64,000 nucleotides of DNA from Senegalimassilia sp003474385 (GCF_003474385.1 NZ_QUCY01000001.1:197240-261239); one strand, 5' to 3'. Positions 1 through 9,471 are shown, numbered from the stretch's first letter. A program made the numbers and translations. The notes: generated by a model not told the origin, from the sequence alone.

Positions 1-459
1 AGCCGCCGCAACGCCGTCCTTGACGCTCAACGTGGTCGAATGGGCGCTTTGCGGATACAGGGGAAGCACCACCACCTGCGTGCATCCTTGATCGCGAAGG
101 GCGGCAAGGGCGTCTTGGACGGAATCCTCGCCATAGCTCTGCCCCACCTGCACCCGCGCATTCATGCCATCGCCCTGCAGACGTTGTTCCAGCAGATTCC
201 GAAGCTTGGCATGCTCCACGTCGAAGGGCGACCCGGCTTCAGTCCAGATCTTCCCGTATTTCCTCCCGGACTTCACCGAACGTGTGGGAAGGATGAACAG
301 GTGCAGGATCAACCACCATGGCGCCTTGGCCATAGGACGTATGCGCTCGTCCATCAAAAACCTTCCCAGATACCTGCGCACGTCGCGCGGTTCAGGGCTT
401 TTCGGCGTGCCCGTGTTCGCGAGCAGCACGCCGATTCGCGTGGCCTCATATGCCGTCAT
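1..459 (-). CDS. hemH: Ferrochelatase, N-terminal part (cut by window edge)
   Basis: Inserts Fe2+ into a porphyrin at the end of heme synthesis; in Gram-positive bacteria of this type the substrate is usually coproporphyrin III (CpfC), which is family knowledge. The 153 codons present begin MTAYEATRIG and carry the family signature GVLLANTGTP at residues 10-19 and the LPLYPQ segment with following Thr-Thr near residue 140. The start is the ATG at 459, preceded by GGAGAAGG at good spacing. The catalytic His region and C-terminus lie outside the window. It is separated from the upstream pseudouridine synthase gene by a terminator, so it is probably its own transcript or relies on read-through. 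Confidence 0.88.
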   Translation of the reverse strand, partial: MTAYEATRIGVLLANTGTPKSPEPRDVRRYLGRFLMDERIRPMAKAPWWLILHLFILPTRSVKSGRKYGKIWTEAGSPFDVEHAKLRNLLEQRLQGDGMNARVQVGQSYGEDSVQDALAALRDQGCTQVVVLPLYPQSAHSTTLSVKDGVAAA

Positions 460-490
460 AGCAACCTTCTCCAAACTTCGCCTGCGAAAA

Positions 491-520
491 CAAGAAGGCG
501 GCTGTTGCAAGCCGCCCGAT
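491..520 (-). terminator. Intrinsic terminator after the pseudouridine synthase gene
   Basis: On the minus strand a 7-bp GC stem (GGCGGCT / AGCCGCC, 497-516) is followed by TTCTTGTTTT. It lies between the RluA-family gene and hemH. Confidence 0.7.
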
Positions 521-554
521 GCAACGTGTTTGCACGCAAACACGCTACCAAATG

Positions 555-1622
555 CTATAGAGCTCCGAAATCCTCCAGATGGTGTACCGGCGCCGTGGGG
601 TGCGGCGAGTCTGCCAGCAACTCGAACACTTCCCTACCCGCTTCGGTACGGCCAAGGCTGCGTGGCGCCAGCTGATCGAGCACGGCAGCAAGGTCATCGG
701 TAAGGTTATCGGCAAAGAAGAGGTCCTCGCCCGTCATGGGCTGGGTGAAACCCACCTGGAAGGAATGCAGGAACTGCCGATCCAGCCCAAAGTTCGCATC
801 GGCGTCCTTGGGCGCACCGGAGTTGTACACCGGATCGCCCACCAACGGATGCTTCGCGTACTGCATATGAACGCGGATCTGATGGGTTCTGCCCGTGTAC
901 AGCTTGCAGTCGATCAGGGTATAGCCGTTGTCGCGCGAGCCATGCTCGAAGCGCTCGAGCACGCGGAACGTGGTGAGCGCATCGCGCGCCGAGGGGCATT
1001 CGCGAACCGCCATGCGCGTGCGCTCGTTGAGCGAACGGGCAATGGGCGCATCGATCATGCCGGTATCGTGCGGGATGACGCCGTGCACCAAGGCAAGATA
1101 GCGGCGATCAACCGCGCGATCGCGGATATCGGCCATAAGCACCAAGCCGGCTGCATCGTTTTTTGCGGCCAGCATAAGGCCCGTGGTGTCGCGGTCGAGG
1201 CGATGCACGATGCCGGGGCGATCGCTTTCGCCCTGGACGTTGCACAGATGCTCGACGCCGCAATGGTAGACCAGGGCATTGACCAACGTGCCGTCGGCAT
1301 GATCGACCGAGGGATGGCACACAAGCCCCGCCTGCTTGGAGATGACGAGCACGTCATCGTCCTCGTAGCGGATATCGAGCGGGATGGCCTGGCCTTGCAC
1401 GGGGCCTTGTTCGGGGGCATCCGGCACCTCGTACACCACCGTATCGCCCGCGCACAGCGTATGCTTCTTCGCCACAGTGGAGCCGTTGACATACACAGCG
1501 CCGTCTTCCACGGCCCGGGCCGCCGCGCTACGGCTGGGATACAACCCACGTGCGGCCAGCACGGCGTCGATACGCGAACCGGCATCTTCGGCGCTGGCGG
1601 TATAGCTTTTCAACGCGCCCAT
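555..1622 (-). CDS. RluA/RluD-family 23S rRNA pseudouridine synthase
   Basis: Isomerises uridine to pseudouridine in rRNA in the cytoplasm. The 355-residue protein has an N-terminal S4 RNA-binding domain (about residues 15-70, including GAVYVNG) and then the catalytic domain. The signature HRLDRDTTG places the nucleophilic Asp at D143, and a GRTHQIRVH segment typical of the family follows. Length fits RluD-type enzymes. The ATG at 1622 directly follows the lspA stop (TAGATG), the usual lspA-rluD pairing, so the two are translationally coupled. Which uridines are modified cannot be read from sequence. Confidence 0.92.
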   Translation of the reverse strand: MGALKSYTASAEDAGSRIDAVLAARGLYPSRSAAARAVEDGAVYVNGSTVAKKHTLCAGDTVVYEVPDAPEQGPVQGQAIPLDIRYEDDDVLVISKQAGLVCHPSVDHADGTLVNALVYHCGVEHLCNVQGESDRPGIVHRLDRDTTGLMLAAKNDAAGLVLMADIRDRAVDRRYLALVHGVIPHDTGMIDAPIARSLNERTRMAVRECPSARDALTTFRVLERFEHGSRDNGYTLIDCKLYTGRTHQIRVHMQYAKHPLVGDPVYNSGAPKDADANFGLDRQFLHSFQVGFTQPMTGEDLFFADNLTDDLAAVLDQLAPRSLGRTEAGREVFELLADSPHPTAPVHHLEDFGAL

Positions 1623-2183
1623 CTAGCGCACCTCCTCATGATGTCGTTCGCGGATGATCCATCCAATCAAAAACAAGGCAAGACCGCACGTCACGCCAAT
1701 ATCGGCGATGTTGAACACGGGAAAATCCATGAAGCTGAGGTCGATGAAGTCCACCACGTAGCCCAAGGCGAAACGATCGATGGCGTTGCCTATGCCCCCG
1801 CCGATGACAAGCCCCAGCCCGATAAGCTCGGGCCAGCTGATACGGGCACGCTCGTGCACCGCGAACGCCGCAAGCGCCGCGCACATGACGATGGAGAACA
1901 CGCCCAAGGCTGCCGTGGCGCCCGAGAACATGCTCCAGGCGCCGCCGGTGTTGTGCACAAGGTGCAGCCTGAACAAACCGGCAACGGGATCGGACAGGAC
2001 GCTGCCCGCCGCATGGGCGTTCAAGCGGAACTTGACCGCCTGATCCAGGGCGATCCAGCACAGGGCCAAACCGCCCATGGCTCCCAAGCGAAGCGCCTGG
2101 GAGCGCACCGAAGGCACGGGGCCGGCGCATACCGCGTCGGCCCCTTCGCTTCCAGCGATGTTCATAGGTTTATGCTGGGTCAA
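1623..2183 (-). CDS. lspA: Lipoprotein signal peptidase (signal peptidase II)
   Basis: Membrane aspartyl protease that removes the signal peptide of diacylglyceryl-modified prolipoproteins. The 186-residue protein has four hydrophobic segments and the two catalytic aspartates in their family contexts: GNAIDR (D136) and VVDFID (D145). The segment VHNTGGAWSMF near residue 80 is the conserved N-T-G-A-(A/W)-(W/S) region. The start taken is TTG at 2183, 8 nt after GGAG; an ATG at 2165 is the alternative. It begins 5 bp after the ileS stop and abuts the pseudouridine synthase gene, giving an ileS-lspA-rluD operon. Confidence 0.93.
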   Translation of the reverse strand: MTQHKPMNIAGSEGADAVCAGPVPSVRSQALRLGAMGGLALCWIALDQAVKFRLNAHAAGSVLSDPVAGLFRLHLVHNTGGAWSMFSGATAALGVFSIVMCAALAAFAVHERARISWPELIGLGLVIGGGIGNAIDRFALGYVVDFIDLSFMDFPVFNIADIGVTCGLALFLIGWIIRERHHEEVR

Positions 2184-2188
2184 ACCGT

Positions 2189-5035
2189 TTACTCCTCGGT
2201 GAAGCCGATGGCGTCAAGGGCGTCGCCGCAACGCTGGCATACATCGGCGTGGTTGGCGTTGCCGCCGAGCTCGCGATAGTTCCAGCACCGCGGGCACTTG
2301 TCGCCCTCGGCGGGCTTGACCTCGCATGCAAGCTCGTCGCCTGCGGCGAACGTCACGCCGGACACGATGAACAGCTCCTCGAACACGGAGGCATCGAAGG
2401 CGGAAAGCGCATCGAGGGTTGCCTGCGGAGCGGTAACCGAAACGGTGGCTTCCTGGCTCTTGTTGATCACTTTGGCGCCGCGAGCATCCTCAAGCGCCTT
2501 GGTGACCACATCGCGCACCTCGAGGGCGCCGCCGAACGCGGCGAGCACCTTCTCCTCTGCCTGCTTGCCCGGAAGCGCAGGCACGAAGTCGGAGCGATGC
2601 GGCCAGCCTGCCAGCTGCACGTTGCACACGCGGCCTTCGCGGTTGCGCATGGCCTCGGGATAGCACTCCCACACCTCATCGGCCGTGAATGAAAGGATGG
2701 GCGAAAGCACGCGCACGAGCACTTCCAGGATGTTGAGCAGCACCGTCTGCACGGCGCGACGGCGCGGGCTGTCGGGCGACTCGGAGTACAGGCGGTCCTT
2801 CGTGACGTCCATGTATACGCTGGACAGGTCGTTGACGAAGTCATAGACCGCACGGTAGACGCCGTTGAACTTGAAGCTGTCGTAGGCCTGCTCGACGTCG
2901 GCGAGCAGCTGGGCGGTCTTGGCCATCATGTACTGGTCGATGGGCTCAAGATCGTCCCAATTGGAAACCGCGTTCGCCTGATCATCGAAGTCGGACAGGT
3001 TGCCCAGCAGGAAGCGGAACGTGTTGCGGAAACGGCGATACGCGTCGGAGATCTGCTTCAAGATGTTGTCGGAGATGGATACGTCCTGCGCGTAATCGGC
3101 GGATGCGACCCACAGGCGCAAGACATCGGCGCCCCATTTGCTGGTGACATCGGCCGGGTCGACGCCGTTACCCAGGGACTTGGACATCTTGCGACCCTGC
3201 TCGTCGACGGTGAAGCCGCACGACAGGATGCTCTTATACGGTGCGCAGCCATAAGCGCCAACGCTGGTGAGCAGGCTGGACTGGAACCAACCGCGGTGCT
3301 GGTCGGAACCTTCCAGGTACATATCGGCCGGGAACGTCAGGCCCTCGCCTGCGCGGTGCTTGAGCACGCTGGTATGCGTCACGCCGGATTCCCACCACAC
3401 GTCGAGGATATCCCTCTCAGGAACGAGCTCGGTGCAGCCGCACTTCTCGCAGTGCGTGCCGTGCGGCAGGTACTCGCTGGGCTTCTTGGTGAACCAGGCG
3501 TCGGCGCCCTCTTCGTAGAACAGCTTGATGACGGCGTCGAACGTTGCCTCGTTGGCCACGGTCTCGCCGCACTTGGCGCACTTGAACACGGGGATGGGCA
3601 CGCCCCAGCTGCGCTGACGCGAGATGCACCAGTCGGGACGGTCCGACACCATGGAGCCGATGCGGTTGACGGCCCAGCCGGGATAGAAGGTCACATCGCG
3701 CTCGATGGCGTCCATGGCCTTGCCGCGCAGACCGTTCTCCTCCATGGAGACGAACCACTGGTCGGTGGCGCGGAAGATGACAGGCTCATGGCAGCGCCAG
3801 CAATGCGGATAGCTGTGGCTGATCTTGCGCGCAGCCACGAGCGTGCCCCGCTCGCGCAGCCAATCGATGATGACGGGGTTGGCGTCGTCGGTATCCAGAC
3901 CCGCGAACGGGCCGGCATCCTCGGTGAGCACGCCGTTGTCGTCGACGGGCATGAGGATGGGGATGTCGAACTGCAGGCCCACCAGGTAGTCGTCCTGGCC
4001 ATGGCCCGGGGCGGTGTGGACGCAGCCGGTACCGGAGTCGAGCGTAACATGGTCGCCGTAGATGATCTTGCCCTTAAGGTCCTGGCGGATGGGGCAGGTA
4101 TAGGTAAGGCCGCACAGCTCCTTGCCCTTGAGCACGACGGGCTGGCCGTCCTGGCCGCACACCAGGGAGTAATCCTCCCAACCGGCAATCTCGGCGACTT
4201 CCTCGACGAGCTCCTTGGCGAAGATGACGTTGCTGCCGTCGACCTGGACCATGATGTAATCGGCGTCGGGCATCAGGCACACGGCGGCGTTGGCCGGAAG
4301 GGTCCACGGCGTGGTGGTCCAAATAAGCACGAATGCATCGCCGGTGGCGCCGGCAGCCTCGAAGATGCCGGGCATGGCGTCAAGCTTGAACTTCACGTAA
4401 ACGGAGGGAGAAACCTCGTCGGAATATTCGATTTCGGCCTCGGCGAGAGCCGTATGGCATTTCTTGCACCAGTGGATGGGCTTGCGGCCGCGATACACCT
4501 GGCCCTTGAGGTACATGTCGCGGAAGATCTCCACGTTGCCGGCCTCGAAGTTCGGGATATAGGTCAGATACGGATGATCCCAGTCGGCGTTGACGCCCAG
4601 GCGCTTGAAGCCATCGCGCTGGATGCCGACGTATTTGGTCGCCCACTCGCGGCACAGACGGCGCAGCTCGGGCTGCGGCGTTTCCTTCATCTTATCAGGG
4701 CCCAAGGTGACCTCGACCATATGCTCGATAGGCTGGCCGTGGCAGTCCCAGCCCGGCACGTACGGGGTGAAGTATCCGCGCTGGGCATGGCTTTTGTTCA
4801 CGAAGTCCTTCAACACCTTGTTGAAGGCGTGGCCAATGTGGATGGGGCCGTTGGCATAAGGCGGGCCATCGTGCAGGACGAAGGGCTTGCCGTCCTTGTT
4901 CTTCTCGAGAACCTGTTCGTAGATGTGTTCCTGCTCCCACTTCTCAAGCCTTTTCGGCTCGGATGCCGGCAGGTTGCCTCGCATCGGGAAATCCGTCTGC
5001 GGGAGATTCATGGTGTTCTTGTACGTGTTCGCCAC
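2189..5035 (-). CDS. ileS: Isoleucyl-tRNA synthetase
   Basis: Charges tRNA-Ile with isoleucine. The 948-residue protein is a full-length class I synthetase: HIGH motif at residues 66-69 (PIHIGHAFNK), the CP1 editing domain in the middle (WTTTPWTLPAN), KMSKS near residue 616 (RKMSKSLGN), an anticodon-binding domain, and a C-terminal zinc site (CPRCWNY then CQRCG). Start is a GTG at 5035 with GGAAGG 10 nt upstream; the next ATG would cut conserved sequence. It heads the ileS-lspA-rluD operon. No T-box leader can be supported upstream. Confidence 0.97.
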   Translation of the reverse strand: MANTYKNTMNLPQTDFPMRGNLPASEPKRLEKWEQEHIYEQVLEKNKDGKPFVLHDGPPYANGPIHIGHAFNKVLKDFVNKSHAQRGYFTPYVPGWDCHGQPIEHMVEVTLGPDKMKETPQPELRRLCREWATKYVGIQRDGFKRLGVNADWDHPYLTYIPNFEAGNVEIFRDMYLKGQVYRGRKPIHWCKKCHTALAEAEIEYSDEVSPSVYVKFKLDAMPGIFEAAGATGDAFVLIWTTTPWTLPANAAVCLMPDADYIMVQVDGSNVIFAKELVEEVAEIAGWEDYSLVCGQDGQPVVLKGKELCGLTYTCPIRQDLKGKIIYGDHVTLDSGTGCVHTAPGHGQDDYLVGLQFDIPILMPVDDNGVLTEDAGPFAGLDTDDANPVIIDWLRERGTLVAARKISHSYPHCWRCHEPVIFRATDQWFVSMEENGLRGKAMDAIERDVTFYPGWAVNRIGSMVSDRPDWCISRQRSWGVPIPVFKCAKCGETVANEATFDAVIKLFYEEGADAWFTKKPSEYLPHGTHCEKCGCTELVPERDILDVWWESGVTHTSVLKHRAGEGLTFPADMYLEGSDQHRGWFQSSLLTSVGAYGCAPYKSILSCGFTVDEQGRKMSKSLGNGVDPADVTSKWGADVLRLWVASADYAQDVSISDNILKQISDAYRRFRNTFRFLLGNLSDFDDQANAVSNWDDLEPIDQYMMAKTAQLLADVEQAYDSFKFNGVYRAVYDFVNDLSSVYMDVTKDRLYSESPDSPRRRAVQTVLLNILEVLVRVLSPILSFTADEVWECYPEAMRNREGRVCNVQLAGWPHRSDFVPALPGKQAEEKVLAAFGGALEVRDVVTKALEDARGAKVINKSQEATVSVTAPQATLDALSAFDASVFEELFIVSGVTFAAGDELACEVKPAEGDKCPRCWNYRELGGNANHADVCQRCGDALDAIGFTEE

Positions 5036-5103
5036 GAGATCGCGCCTTCCTTTGCCTAACTATGCCCAGACGGCGCATGCCGTCCTTGCTTATAAACCCG
5101 ATT

Positions 5104-5109
5104 AGTATA
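5104..5109 (-). promoter_or_regulatory. Putative -10 box of ileS
   Basis: TATACT on the minus strand, about 70 nt upstream of the ileS GTG. The hexamer 17 bp further upstream (GTTTCG) is a poor -35, so this is only a candidate. Confidence 0.35.
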
Positions 5110-5217
5110 TAGGAAACCCACGGAAACGAAACGCGCGCAGGCCACATTCCGAAAAAGCACTCAGAGAAAACGCGGTACCGTTCATTGCGGTAGTGCAGCG
5201 ATATGGTTTCGGAAGGT

Positions 5218-5223
5218 TATACT
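5218..5223 (+). promoter_or_regulatory. Putative -10 box of the degV-family gene
   Basis: TATACT on the plus strand, 114 nt upstream of the ATG at 5338, without a good -35. The leader contains the inverted repeat ATACGG/CCGTAT at 5244-5264, which could form a small hairpin. Confidence 0.35.
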
Positions 5224-5337
5224 GGTGTGGACATGTAAGCTGAATACGGGGCGTTGCGCCGTATGCACCGCATCGAATCCAAGGGTTTTGCGACGTCTCA
5301 CCCCGCAGACGGGCAACCTGCTAGGAAAGGCACGACC

Positions 5338-6225
5338 ATGAACCGAAGCTTCGAGATAGTGACCGACTCTTGCTGCAACCTCACCGAGGAAACCATCGAC
5401 CGCTACGAGCTGCACGTGCTGCCGCTGACGTTCATGGCCGATGGCGACGACACGGTGTATCGCAGCTATCTCAAAGGCGAGAAGACCGATCTTTCGCAGT
5501 TCTACACCATGATGCGCGAGGGAAAGGTGTTCCGCACCTCGCTTCCCAACCTTGCCGATACCGAGACGCTGTTCCGCAGCTTGCTCGATCAAGGCAGGGA
5601 CATCCTGTACCTGGGCTTTTCCAGTGGTCTCTCGGGCACCTATGAATCCACCGAGCTTCTCGCAAAGCAATTGCGCGAGGAATACCCGCAGCGCAAGCTG
5701 CTGACAGTTGACACGCTTGCCGCCTCGGGCGGCCAAGGGCTGCTCGTGTGGCACGCATGCCAGCGCGCCGAGCAGGGCGAGGGCATCGAGGAAGTGCGCG
5801 ATTGGACGGAGGCGAACAAGCTGCATCTGGCGCATTGGTTCACCGTCGACGACCTCATGTTCTTGTGGCGCGGCGGCCGCGTCTCGAAGACGAGCGCCTG
5901 GGCCGGCACGCTGCTCAACATCAAGCCGGTCATGCACGTAGACGACGAGGGTCACCTTGTCCCTTTGGAAAAGGTGCGCGGACGCAAGAAGTCGCTGTCC
6001 GCATTGCTCGACCACATGGAGCGCACCGGCACGGCGCCGATCGCCGAGCAAACGGTCTTCATCACCCATGGCGATTGCATCGATGACGCGAAATGGCTCG
6101 AGAAGAAGATCCGCGAACGTTTCGGCGTCGAAGACATCCGCATCAACTATGTCGACCCCGTCATCGGAGCGCATTCCGGCCCGGGCACCATGGCGCTGTT
6201 CTTCCTGGCATCGAACCGCGACTAA
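5338..6225 (+). CDS. DegV-family fatty-acid-binding protein
   Basis: DegV/FakB proteins bind a single fatty acid; FakB members deliver it to the FakA kinase for phospholipid synthesis (family knowledge). The 295-residue protein begins MNRSFEIVTDSCCNL with the typical first strand and TDS motif. It has TSLPN near residue 70 and GFSSGLSGTYES near residue 95, the ligand-binding signature, and a C-terminal GPGTMALFF segment. The ATG at 5338 follows AGGAAAGG; the open frame reaches further upstream but has no ribosome site there. No fakA neighbour is present, so its partner is unknown. It is divergent from ileS. Confidence 0.88.
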   Translation: MNRSFEIVTDSCCNLTEETIDRYELHVLPLTFMADGDDTVYRSYLKGEKTDLSQFYTMMREGKVFRTSLPNLADTETLFRSLLDQGRDILYLGFSSGLSGTYESTELLAKQLREEYPQRKLLTVDTLAASGGQGLLVWHACQRAEQGEGIEEVRDWTEANKLHLAHWFTVDDLMFLWRGGRVSKTSAWAGTLLNIKPVMHVDDEGHLVPLEKVRGRKKSLSALLDHMERTGTAPIAEQTVFITHGDCIDDAKWLEKKIRERFGVEDIRINYVDPVIGAHSGPGTMALFFLASNRD

Positions 6226-6408
6226 AGACACGCCCGATACAAAAGCATGCCCAGGATCGATCGTCATCGCGAATCGGAATCCGAAACGTCGACATCGCCT
6301 TGCTTGATCGAGGAATGACCACGGAACACAAGCAGATGAACGAGGGGGGGGGTATTGCCAGCGCGGCTTGCCCCGACGATCCATCGATCGCACAGCCGGC
6401 GCAGACAT

Positions 6409-6438
6409 GAAGAAGGCTCCCCACGGGGAGCCTTCTTC
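6409..6438. terminator. Bidirectional hairpin between degV and YfcC-type genes
   Basis: Perfect 14-bp inverted repeat (GAAGAAGGCTCCCC and its complement) with a 2-nt centre, 22 bp beyond the stop of the minus-strand carrier gene and about 180 bp after degV. No long T tract follows on either strand. Confidence 0.6.
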
Positions 6439-6459
6439 ATAAGGAGTATGTTTGCGGCA

Positions 6460-8040
6460 TTATGCGAGCATGACCTGCGCGCACAGGAGGATACCGCCGA
6501 ACACCAGGGTGAACACCACGATGGGCCACACGAACTTGAACCACTTGGAGTACTTCATATCCAACATGGTCAGGGTTGCCAAAACCAGGCCGGTAGGTGC
6601 GAGGTAGAGCATCGCGTACTGACCCCACTGATAAGCGCAGACGATGGAGTAGCGATCGATGCCGACCGTATCGGCCAGGGGAGCCATAATGGGCATTGCC
6701 AGAACGGCCAGACCGGAGGAAGACGGGACCACGAAGCCGAGCAGGAAGAACAGCAGCATCATGATCAGGATGAACGCCGGGCCTGCCATGCCCTGGACCG
6801 CGTTGGAGGACCAGAACAGGAGCGTATCGGAGATCAGGCCCTCTTCCATGATCAGGTTGATGCCACGGGCCAGGCCGATGATCAGGGAAACGCCGACCAG
6901 CGAGGATGCGCCGTTGATGAACGCGTTCACCACGGTCTTCTCGTCGGTACCCGAGATGAACATGATGATGATCGAGATGGCCAGGAACATGGCGGCCATC
7001 TGCGGGAACCACCAGTGCAGGTTCATGACGCCGTACACCATAAGGACGAAGGCGGAGATGAAGAGCACCAGGATGGCCTTCTTGCGCAGGCTGAAGCCTT
7101 CTGCATGGGCAGCAGCGGTCTCGCCGCGCTCAACGTTGAACAGCTGCGCGAAGTGCTCGCGATCCTCGTAGGTATAAGAAGCCTCGGGGTTGGCCTTGAT
7201 CTTCTTGCAGTACCAGTACAGGTAGCTGATGACCACGATGGCGCCCACGATGCAGCCGCCGACGCGCCACTCGAAGCCCTCCATGAAGTTGATGCCCGCC
7301 GCGTTCGAGGCGATAACGACGCTGAACGGGTTAATCGTGGAGAACGTGGTGCCCATGGAGCCGGCCAGGAAGATAGCGCCAACGCATACGATGGAGTCGT
7401 ATCCGAGCGCTAGGAACACCGGTACCAGAATCGGGTAGAACGCCACAGCCTCCTCTTCAAGGCCGCACGAGGTGCCGCCGAGGACCATGAGCAGGGCGAC
7501 CAGGAACACGAGCAAGAACTCATGGCCTTTGGTCTTTTTCGTCAAAGCCATCAGACCGGATTCGAACGCTCCGGTTGCGTTGACCACGCCGATCAGACCG
7601 CCGAGCACCAGGATGAACACCATGATGTCGACGCCGTCGATCGTGCCGGATACCATTGCCTGCGTGACATCGGCGATGCCCTTAGGCTGAGCCTGAAGCT
7701 GCTCATAGGTTCCGGGGATCGAAATGGCCTTCGTGATGGACCCGCCGGTGAACTGCTCGATACCGATCTGCACGCCGAGCTGGTCGAGCTCGTCTTGCGT
7801 AGCAGGTATCTCGCTGATCTCACCTTGCGGGCTTGTGACCGTAAGCACATTGGAGTCGGCCACATACTGAAGCTTAGCATACTGTCCTGCCGGCACGAAC
7901 CATGTTGCGATAACCGCGATGATGGTCAAGACAAACAGGATGGTGAACGCTGTCGGGAAACTAAGCTTTTTCTTCCTCTTCGTCTTCTCCTTCACCACGG
8001 GCCCGCCTGCGGAGTCGACGGCAGCGGCCTCGGTAGACAT
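6460..8040 (-). CDS. YfcC/DcuC-family membrane carrier
   Basis: Integral membrane carrier of the C4-dicarboxylate anaerobic carrier superfamily (YfcC branch). Members exchange C4-dicarboxylates, basic amino acids or short peptides, and the substrate cannot be read here. The 526-residue protein has a basic cytoplasmic N-terminus (KEKTKRKKK), a first membrane helix at about 35-55, a periplasmic insert, and about ten further helices. Conserved pieces are GGTSCGLEEEAVAFYP and GSMGTTFSTINPFSV, plus a late LGFVVPSSSGLAVLAMPI. The ATG at 8040 follows AAAGGGGGG with 6-nt spacing. It is divergent from a LuxR-type regulator, the usual arrangement for a regulator controlling its neighbour. Confidence 0.85.
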   Translation of the reverse strand: MSTEAAAVDSAGGPVVKEKTKRKKKLSFPTAFTILFVLTIIAVIATWFVPAGQYAKLQYVADSNVLTVTSPQGEISEIPATQDELDQLGVQIGIEQFTGGSITKAISIPGTYEQLQAQPKGIADVTQAMVSGTIDGVDIMVFILVLGGLIGVVNATGAFESGLMALTKKTKGHEFLLVFLVALLMVLGGTSCGLEEEAVAFYPILVPVFLALGYDSIVCVGAIFLAGSMGTTFSTINPFSVVIASNAAGINFMEGFEWRVGGCIVGAIVVISYLYWYCKKIKANPEASYTYEDREHFAQLFNVERGETAAAHAEGFSLRKKAILVLFISAFVLMVYGVMNLHWWFPQMAAMFLAISIIIMFISGTDEKTVVNAFINGASSLVGVSLIIGLARGINLIMEEGLISDTLLFWSSNAVQGMAGPAFILIMMLLFFLLGFVVPSSSGLAVLAMPIMAPLADTVGIDRYSIVCAYQWGQYAMLYLAPTGLVLATLTMLDMKYSKWFKFVWPIVVFTLVFGGILLCAQVMLA

Positions 8041-8330
8041 ATGCACCCCCCTTTCATGGAGTTCCGGACTCTCGTCCGGTATAGCGTTGTCGCAACTTCC
8101 ACGCCCTGCTTGGCTCAGTTCGCTTAGCTGCGAGCGACTTGCGCCCGTCTTGTTCGGGCTGACCACATGATTGCCAGGTTTAGCCGTATGCCACTAGAGG
8201 AAACGTGGGTATACACATAGGTATAAACCGGATATAGATGCTTCTCATCAGGCGTTTCTTTGTTAAGAAGATTTAGCATATACTGAGCTCGTTGCGACTG
8301 GGACCCATAACCAAACGAAAGCGATGCGCC
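8041..8330. other. Divergent intergenic region with phased GGTATA repeats
   Basis: AT-richer than its flanks. It holds GGTATA at 8208 and 8220 and GGATATA at 8230, that is, repeats about one helical turn apart, then a TATACT box near 8280 that could be the -10 of the luxR gene. The repeats are candidate regulator-binding sites for the divergent carrier/regulator pair. No gene is seen. Confidence 0.4.
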
Positions 8331-9293
8331 ATGGATTCAAGCATGTTCCTGTTTTACTACTCGATCGCAATACAGATATGCGCGATCCTGACCTCGGCAT
8401 GCTGCCTGGCGGCCTATCTTGTCTCCCGAAACAAGGTGCAGCTGTACTGCTTCGTGGGCTTTCTCATGTACTACGCCGATTGCATGCTGGTGTTCCGCGA
8501 CGATTACATGATGACATCGTCGACGGTATCGCATGAGGCGTTCTTCATCGGGGACCCTGCCTTCTCCATCATCTTCGGTTGCGCTACGCTCATGTCGTTT
8601 TGGCTGATGGTGTGCGCCTACGTGGAAGAAGATTCGATTATCGTCAGATTCTGCCCGGCGTATCTGTTCGTAGGCGCAAGCCTTGCCGTAATGCTGCTCC
8701 TTCCGCAAGGGTATGTGCACATGTTCGCGTTCTATTCGCTGCGCGAGGTGTTCATCGCTTGGATGCTGTTTTTCGCAGCATATAAATACATCACCACCGA
8801 GGACGATCGGTTACGGCTGCGATTGAGCCGTTTCCCAAAGTTCTATGTGCTGCTGTGGGTGCTGCTGCTTGCGGTGGTGGCCGAGAACGGCTTGGTGTTG
8901 CTGCTGATCGGCCCCGGACACGTGGATATCCCCCTGGGCTTCTTCCCGGAACGCAACTTCGCCGAGAACCTGCTTGCCTTGGTCTGCGAGTTCGTGGCCC
9001 TGCGCTCTTCGCTGACGTACCTTTCCGTACGCCATAGCGAACCTCCCACGCAAGGAGGCGAGCATGTGGAAACCTATATCAACCACAACCTGGTACCGTA
9101 CGCGGCATCCCACAAGCTGACGCCTCGCGAAACCGAGATCTTGCGACTGGTATTGCTTGGCAAGGACAACCAGAACATCGCAGCCGAGCTATCGCTTGCA
9201 CCGGGAACCGTGAAGGTACACGTGCACAATATCCTGAAGAAATCGCAGAAGGCGAACAGGCAAGAGTTGATCCAAGATTACTGGGATTACTAG
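8331..9293 (+). CDS. LuxR-family regulator with N-terminal membrane domain
   Basis: Transcription regulator of 320 residues. Residues about 1-215 form roughly seven hydrophobic helices, and the C-terminus (about 255-315) is a LuxR/GerE helix-turn-helix: SHKLTPRETEILRLV, then NQNIAAELSLAPGTVKVHV. Such membrane-LuxR fusions are a hallmark of Eggerthellaceae and usually sit next to the transporter or redox enzyme they are thought to control. Here the neighbour is the divergent YfcC-type carrier. The ATG at 8331 is chosen because an in-frame TTG at 8292 has no ribosome site; neither start has a strong one. The sensed signal is unknown. Confidence 0.82.
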   Translation: MDSSMFLFYYSIAIQICAILTSACCLAAYLVSRNKVQLYCFVGFLMYYADCMLVFRDDYMMTSSTVSHEAFFIGDPAFSIIFGCATLMSFWLMVCAYVEEDSIIVRFCPAYLFVGASLAVMLLLPQGYVHMFAFYSLREVFIAWMLFFAAYKYITTEDDRLRLRLSRFPKFYVLLWVLLLAVVAENGLVLLLIGPGHVDIPLGFFPERNFAENLLALVCEFVALRSSLTYLSVRHSEPPTQGGEHVETYINHNLVPYAASHKLTPRETEILRLVLLGKDNQNIAAELSLAPGTVKVHVHNILKKSQKANRQELIQDYWDY

Positions 9294-9426
9294 CCGTTCA
9301 TCCGCTTGCCTCAAGCATGCCGATCGACCATGCGCATGGGGTCCCAGCAAGCGCGCTGCCGTCAGGCTTGCACGCTCACCCGTCGAAGCCAGCCGCCGCC
9401 AAGCCCGCGGAAAGGCGAAATCGATA

Positions 9427-9460
9427 GCACGCCTGCTTCCCATCGAGGAAGCAGGCGTGC
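9427..9460. terminator. Convergent terminator between luxR and dinB
   Basis: Perfect 14-bp stem GCACGCCTGCTTCC with its complement around a 6-nt loop (CATCGA). It lies 11 bp beyond the dinB stop and 134 bp after the regulator stop, so it can serve both convergent genes. Confidence 0.75.
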
Positions 9461-9471
9461 TTCGCGTGATG

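Noticed and set aside
5036..5340. T-box riboswitch upstream of ileS, suggested by GGTACCGCG at 5172-5180 (minus strand)
   Set aside because: GGTACCGCG matches the T-box core only in part, and neither a stem I with an Ile specifier loop nor an antiterminator/terminator pair could be drawn.
6344..6352. Run of nine G as possible phase-variation tract
   Set aside because: It lies outside any gene and away from promoters, so no switchable product can be named.
5182..6408. Minus-strand open frame of 408 codons opposite the degV-family gene
   Set aside because: Antisense shadow of a gene with clear family motifs and ribosome site.
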